From Candidatus Altimarinota bacterium (GTDB lineage: Bacteria; Patescibacteriota; Gracilibacteria; BD1-5; UBA6164): 46,895 bases of DNA. The DNA lies in assembly GCA_020631485.1 (NCBI GenBank), contig JAHDHC010000008.1, positions 4,199 through 51,093 of the forward strand. Reading direction: 5' to 3'. Shown here piece after piece: positions 42,938 through 46,895 of the stretch (position 1 is its first letter; every line of letters begins with the position of its first letter). Both the position numbers and the translations under genes were made by a program. The notes under the pieces are model-generated. The model was not told the DNA's origin and made no database searches. It saw nothing but the letters and a program-made list of their open reading frames with translations.

Positions 42938-44668
42938 TTAAAAAAGTCATTTTCATGATATCTCTAATGCATCAAGCTTTGCGTAAAGTGCTTTCATATC
43001 AGGGGGATTTCCACATCTTGGAACTGTATGCATCTTAAGATATGGACGTGAGTTAAGCTCTAGAAAAATAACTTTTTGTGTATCAAAGTCGTACTCTATT
43101 CCCTGCTCCATAATAACGTCAATTCCAAAAATATTTGCTCCAAACTCATCAAGGATCATTTGAAAAAGCTTCTTATTTTTTTCAGTAATAGTATCTGTAT
43201 CAACCGTATACAAAACTCCACCTGGAGCGAGTGCTACTCTATGATATAAATCGATTTTTTTTCCTTTTTCAAGTATACTTGAGAAGTTATATCACTGTTT
43301 TTTGAGATGTTTTTTTATGAGTTTTGATTTCTGGATCTCATGAATAATCGGAGGAAGCTTCATAGCTACTCTCTGAGCATTTTCTTCATCTATCAGATCT
43401 GAAATGTATTTTTCCCCGTCTCATATTATGGTAGGTGGTGTTCTTTGCATCGCGATATCTACACTGTCTTTTGTCACTACCACTCTATAGTTCTTTCAAA
43501 GAAGATAGGTCTCAATCACCGTACTTGGCCACCAGACTTTTGCGAGAAAAGTTGCTTTAAAAAGATCTGTGTAGTTTTGTATAGGAAAATAACTTCCTCG
43601 AGAATATCCTCAGATATTTGGCTTAATAACTACTGGAAATCAATGTTTCTTTACAAAAGTATATGCCTTGTACGGATTTATAAAAACCTCTCCCTGAGCG
43701 TGTGGGATATTGTGTTTTTGAAACATTTCTCTTGCTTGTTTTTTTGATCTACAAGCTCTTCGAACTTCTAGTGAGTTATAGTCCGAGCAACCGTTCATAA
43801 ATTTGTTTTCTATAAAGCTATAGAGTCCTTTCTTTATTGATCTAAACATAGGGTTTTGTGATAATTTTATTTTATAGTGGAGAAATATCTTCCTAAAAAA
43901 GACTTCTTTATACGGTCTTTTCTCTCGATGTTTAGTGAGAAGTGCCATATTTTTCGTGTATTGTTTTAAGAAATCTGATTTTTCTTGTTTTCATACATTT
44001 TCTGCTAAGAGTGTCAGTGGTAATGGAATGAATATATTGATTTCGAAAATCTTAAGATCTCAACTCAACAGCATATCTAGAGAATCTGCCTTGATTCCAA
44101 TTCTTGCTATTTTGAAGTCCTGAAGTTTCTTGATGAAGAGTTCTAGAGTTTTTAGATCTTTTCCTGAAAGGTCTCTTATACGCTCTGTATATATACTCTT
44201 ACCATGAATACTATTTATCCCAGTATCATCAGTATTGACAGACTCTACAAGAGACCAAACTCGAATATTTCAGCTATGATCTTTTGTAAAACTGAGTTCA
44301 TATTCTTTTTTCTTATCACTATATTTTTGGTAAATATACCCGATTTCATCATCCTTTATTTCATGGAGCGATTTTTTGAGATCAAGAGAATTTGTTATGA
44401 GTCTGACACCATGAGCATTTTGTCACCATTCTGGTTTCAATATACACGGAAATCATACATTTTTTTCTATAGATTTTATTGTGTCAGCAGATGTAACTTT
44501 GTAACTCTTGAGTCTCCACTTTTCTGGGATAAGTTTATCTAGGTCGTATTTAGAGTATATTCATTGTTTTTCATCAAAAAAATCAGAATGGATTTGAAAA
44601 AAAAACCGAGGGTTAGTCCTGATTTTTATACAGTAAAAAATAAAGTAAAAAACTATTTTTTGTCTCAT
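42938..44668 (-). CDS. double ATP-grasp ligase-like protein
   Basis: 576 residues with two ATP-grasp modules. N-terminal: FPCILKPEWGQNAHGVRLI, YIYQKYSDKKKEYELSFTKD and metal-site FEINIFIPLPLTLL. C-terminal: FPVVIKPNIGGYSRGSYFP, VIETYLLGKNYRVVVTKD, ANIFGIDVIM and FLELNSRPYLKMHTVP, whose E and N are metal ligands. ATP-grasp enzymes join a carboxylate to an amine or thiol through an acyl phosphate. Cyanophycin-synthetase-like and carbamoyl-phosphate-synthase-like pairs also have two, but no match is clear. It starts at ATG 44668, 8 bases after the stop of the DoxX-like gene. Confidence 0.7.
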
Positions 44669-44676
44669 GAATAGCT

Positions 44677-45144
44677 CTAGGATGATTTCTGTAATGACTT
44701 GATGTGCACAAGTCACAATATAGCTCATATAATGACAATACTCACAGCAGCTCTAAAGAGACTTCCTCCATCTCCATTTACCGCAATTCATAGTGGAGTA
44801 AAAAGATGAAAAAATACAGCTCATATCATCAGAAGCATCGCTCAGATTCATCATAGTGCAAATGCTTGGTCTGATTTTTTCTCTTGCTTTCTGATAGTGA
44901 AGTATATCGCTCAGATGAGAACACAAGAAATAATGAGTTCTCATCCTCCTATAACAAATGCCCCATAGTTTGAAAACCCCTCTCAGATTGTTGAGCCGAG
45001 AATTCACTTCATCCATTCTCAAATCGTTCAAAATATAAATTGTGTATGTTCATGTCCTGAAAATTTATATGGGAGTGATCAGAGGAAAATGTACATTATC
45101 CAGAGAGATCCAAGTATTTTCAAAATATTTCCTATCTTTTTCAT
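44677..45144 (-). CDS. DoxX-like membrane protein
   Basis: 155 residues, four membrane segments. The N-terminus ILKILGSLWIMYIFLGSLPYKFSGHEHTQ matches DoxX/DUF417-type proteins (L-x-x-x-F-x-x-G-x-x-K-F-T-G), and FSNYGAFVIGGGELIISCVLI is the next helix. Function of the family is uncertain; some take part in thiosulfate oxidation or redox. Start at ATG 45144 chosen over 45096 because it adds a hydrophobic stretch usual in the family. It is followed by the ATP-grasp gene. Confidence 0.65.
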
Positions 45145-45243
45145 AATTTATATTTTTAGTGTCAAAGATTATCTTAATCCGATTTTAGCTCAGGTCAAAG
45201 CGATTATCTTTTCCGACCTTAAAACAACACAAAATGAAAAAGT

Positions 45244-46206
45244 TTATGATGAAAGTATACAGAGCTCTAGTGCGTCTTTTAGAGGGGCTTGTGAAAAAGA
45301 AGAAAGCTTTCCCTGCTTCATTTTTGTATCAAGCTCTATAAGATCTATGTAGAGTTTCATGATATGCTGCATATCAGACTTTGCATATTTTTCTACCAGA
45401 AATGCTCTTTTTCATAATTGTAGATTATGCGATATTTCTTGAGGACGATTCCCCTGGTCAAGTTCTAAGCAGATATAAAATGCAGTTCTCATATTTGAAA
45501 GTAATCAATAGTACACAGACATGATATCTGATTGCTCGAGTATAATACTCAGGGTTCTAAGAGCTTGTCTTTTATTTTTAGAAGTGAGCTGATCTATAAA
45601 AACAAAAATACTCTCTTCCAGCTCTGGAACGATTTCTTGTTGTACAAGAGCTTTTGACACCTCTGTATGGGCAATATAGAGTTTCTCAAGCTCTGAGACG
45701 CTTTTCTCGAGATTCCCTGATTTTATCTGGAGCATGTACATGAGAACATTCTGCTGGATTTTCGGGAATTTCATCTGAAGGTATTGAATACTTTTTGATG
45801 CATCAGAGACACTATATTCTTTTGCTATAAGCTTGGAGTTGTCCTTTGCGAGCTTCATGAGATACTTATAAAACTTCCCTCTCTTGTCTGGAAGATAGGC
45901 TGAGAAAACAATGATAGTATCATCTCCCTTTCGTTCCAAAAGGCCTCAAAGTCTGTCTTGAAATGCAAGAGAGTCTTTCCCTTTTTCTCAAGTTTTCATG
46001 GTAACATTATCGAGGATTATGAGTTTCTTTGGAGAGAACATTCACACAGAGACGATATTATCTTCGATCCCATATTCTTGGATCTGTCAAAACTCTCGTA
46101 CATGAAATAACTGAGCATCACCGTATTTTTCTAGAAACTGCTGTTTCCATTTTTTGAGATTCTCAGCAAGCAGGTATTCACTATTTCCATAAAAAAAATA
46201 TATCAT
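45244..46206 (-). CDS. holA: DNA polymerase III delta subunit
   Basis: Clamp-loader subunit that opens the sliding clamp. 320 residues. MIYFFYGNSEYLLAENLKKW is the typical opening, SVGMFSPKKLIILDN and FSAYLPDKRGKFYKYL follow, and the C-terminal domain is helical (ALRTLSIILEQSD, KRAFLVEKYAKS). It starts 2 bases after the MutS stop, so the two are co-transcribed. Divergent homologue, but the layout is right. Confidence 0.85.
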
Positions 46207-46208
46207 AA

Positions 46209-46895
46209 CTACGATTTAAAGATATCTTTCAGGACACTATTCTTGCTTTTTTCTATGAGAGCTATTGCATCACATAGAGACTTGAGACTTTCTTTGAGGT
46301 TCAAAAGATCTTTTGGTACAGCGCGTCAAATGGACAAGCGTGTAATAATCGCGTCTATATCTGAAATCTTTCAAAGATGCTTTTGGAGATCCCTTAATAA
46401 AACTCGATCTTTTATAAGTTCAGTAATCATATCATGCCTTTTTTCGATAGATACTTGATCAGCATAAGGCCTAACTATATTTTTGCGTATGAGTCTTTTT
46501 CACATTGCTGTTTTTGTCTGATCAAGAACTCAGAGAAGTGTCCCCTCTTTTTGTGAGTTTGTTGCAAAGTTGTACAATAAATCTAGGTTTTTTATAGTGG
46601 CTTCGTCGAGTTCCAAATATCCATCAAAGCTCGTAAAACTGAGTGATTGCAAGTGATCAAGTTTTGATTTTTGATGGTGTGAGAGATACTCAAGCATGGT
46701 TGCAGAGGCCGTTACACAAGCTGCTTTATCTTCTATTCAAAATCCATGAAGATTCTTTGTCGAAAAATGATCTAAAAGAGTTTTTCTCGGTCTTTTTGTT
46801 ATATCAAAATAATAAACATTAAGGGAGAATTTCTTTTGTAAAATAGACTGCAACTGCGTATGTTCAAAGAGATTTTTCGAGAGAATGATCTCTTT
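46209..46895 (-). CDS. mutS: MutS-like mismatch repair protein, partial, lacking the ATPase region
   Basis: The right window edge cuts the N-terminus; 228 residues are visible. LDEATIKNLDLLYN, KEGTLLGVLDQTKTAMGKRLIRKNIVRPY and DIDAIITRLSIGRAVPKDLLNLK match MutS domain III (core/lever). The frame then ends in a TAG at 46209-46211, directly before holA. The clamp and Walker A/B ATPase domains that normally follow are absent. There is no sign of a frameshift: all frames beyond read into holA. A split gene, an N-terminal-only MutS, or a truncation are all possible. Confidence 0.8.

Overview
The window comes from a bacterium that reads UGA as glycine (NCBI translation table 25), almost certainly Absconditabacteria (SR1) or Gracilibacteria (BD1-5) in the Candidate Phyla Radiation. 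Under the standard code nearly every conserved gene is broken at UGA. With UGA as glycine, whole enzymes appear (GltX, ValS, TopA, DnaB, ClpP, Ung and others) with UGA often at invariant glycines, and every gene ends in UAA or UAG. The DNA is AT-rich, genes are tightly packed, and most starts lack a Shine-Dalgarno sequence. The sequence cannot decide between the two phyla.

Layout. 1-9000: the first codons of a UvrD-like helicase, DHFR, two small proteins, GltX, ClpP, then a minus-strand run of SPL-like radical SAM, polyprenyl synthase, UppS, a membrane protein, LspA and SecF (isoprenoid carrier and envelope/secretion genes). 9000-18500: DedA, an MTA/SAH nucleosidase, three YgjV-like membrane proteins, an rRNA m5C methyltransferase, a CaCA exchanger, an ABC half-exporter bracketed by three small cysteine-rich proteins, and YchF. 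18500-27800: a GH3 (NagZ-like) enzyme, ValS, DnaB, a TPR protein, DprA and WecB.

27800-29620 is the oddest part. Three small minus-strand membrane-protein genes together hold 21 glycines and no UGA codon. They have clear Shine-Dalgarno sites, sigma70-like promoters and related hairpin terminators, all unlike their surroundings. A divergent cysteine-rich gene lies among them. This looks like an acquired or specially expressed cassette.

29700-46895: TopA, several orphan proteins of about 100 residues, a short glycosyltransferase-like protein, Dus, a short RNase II-family protein, Ung, then a long minus-strand run of FMN-dependent glutamate-synthase-like protein, VTT-like membrane protein, a small cysteine-paired membrane protein, an FG-GAP/UnbV propeller, a membrane protein, a double ATP-grasp enzyme and a DoxX-like protein. 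The window ends with HolA and a MutS whose reading frame stops before the clamp and ATPase domains.

I saw no rRNA, tRNA, CRISPR array, insertion sequence or replication origin.
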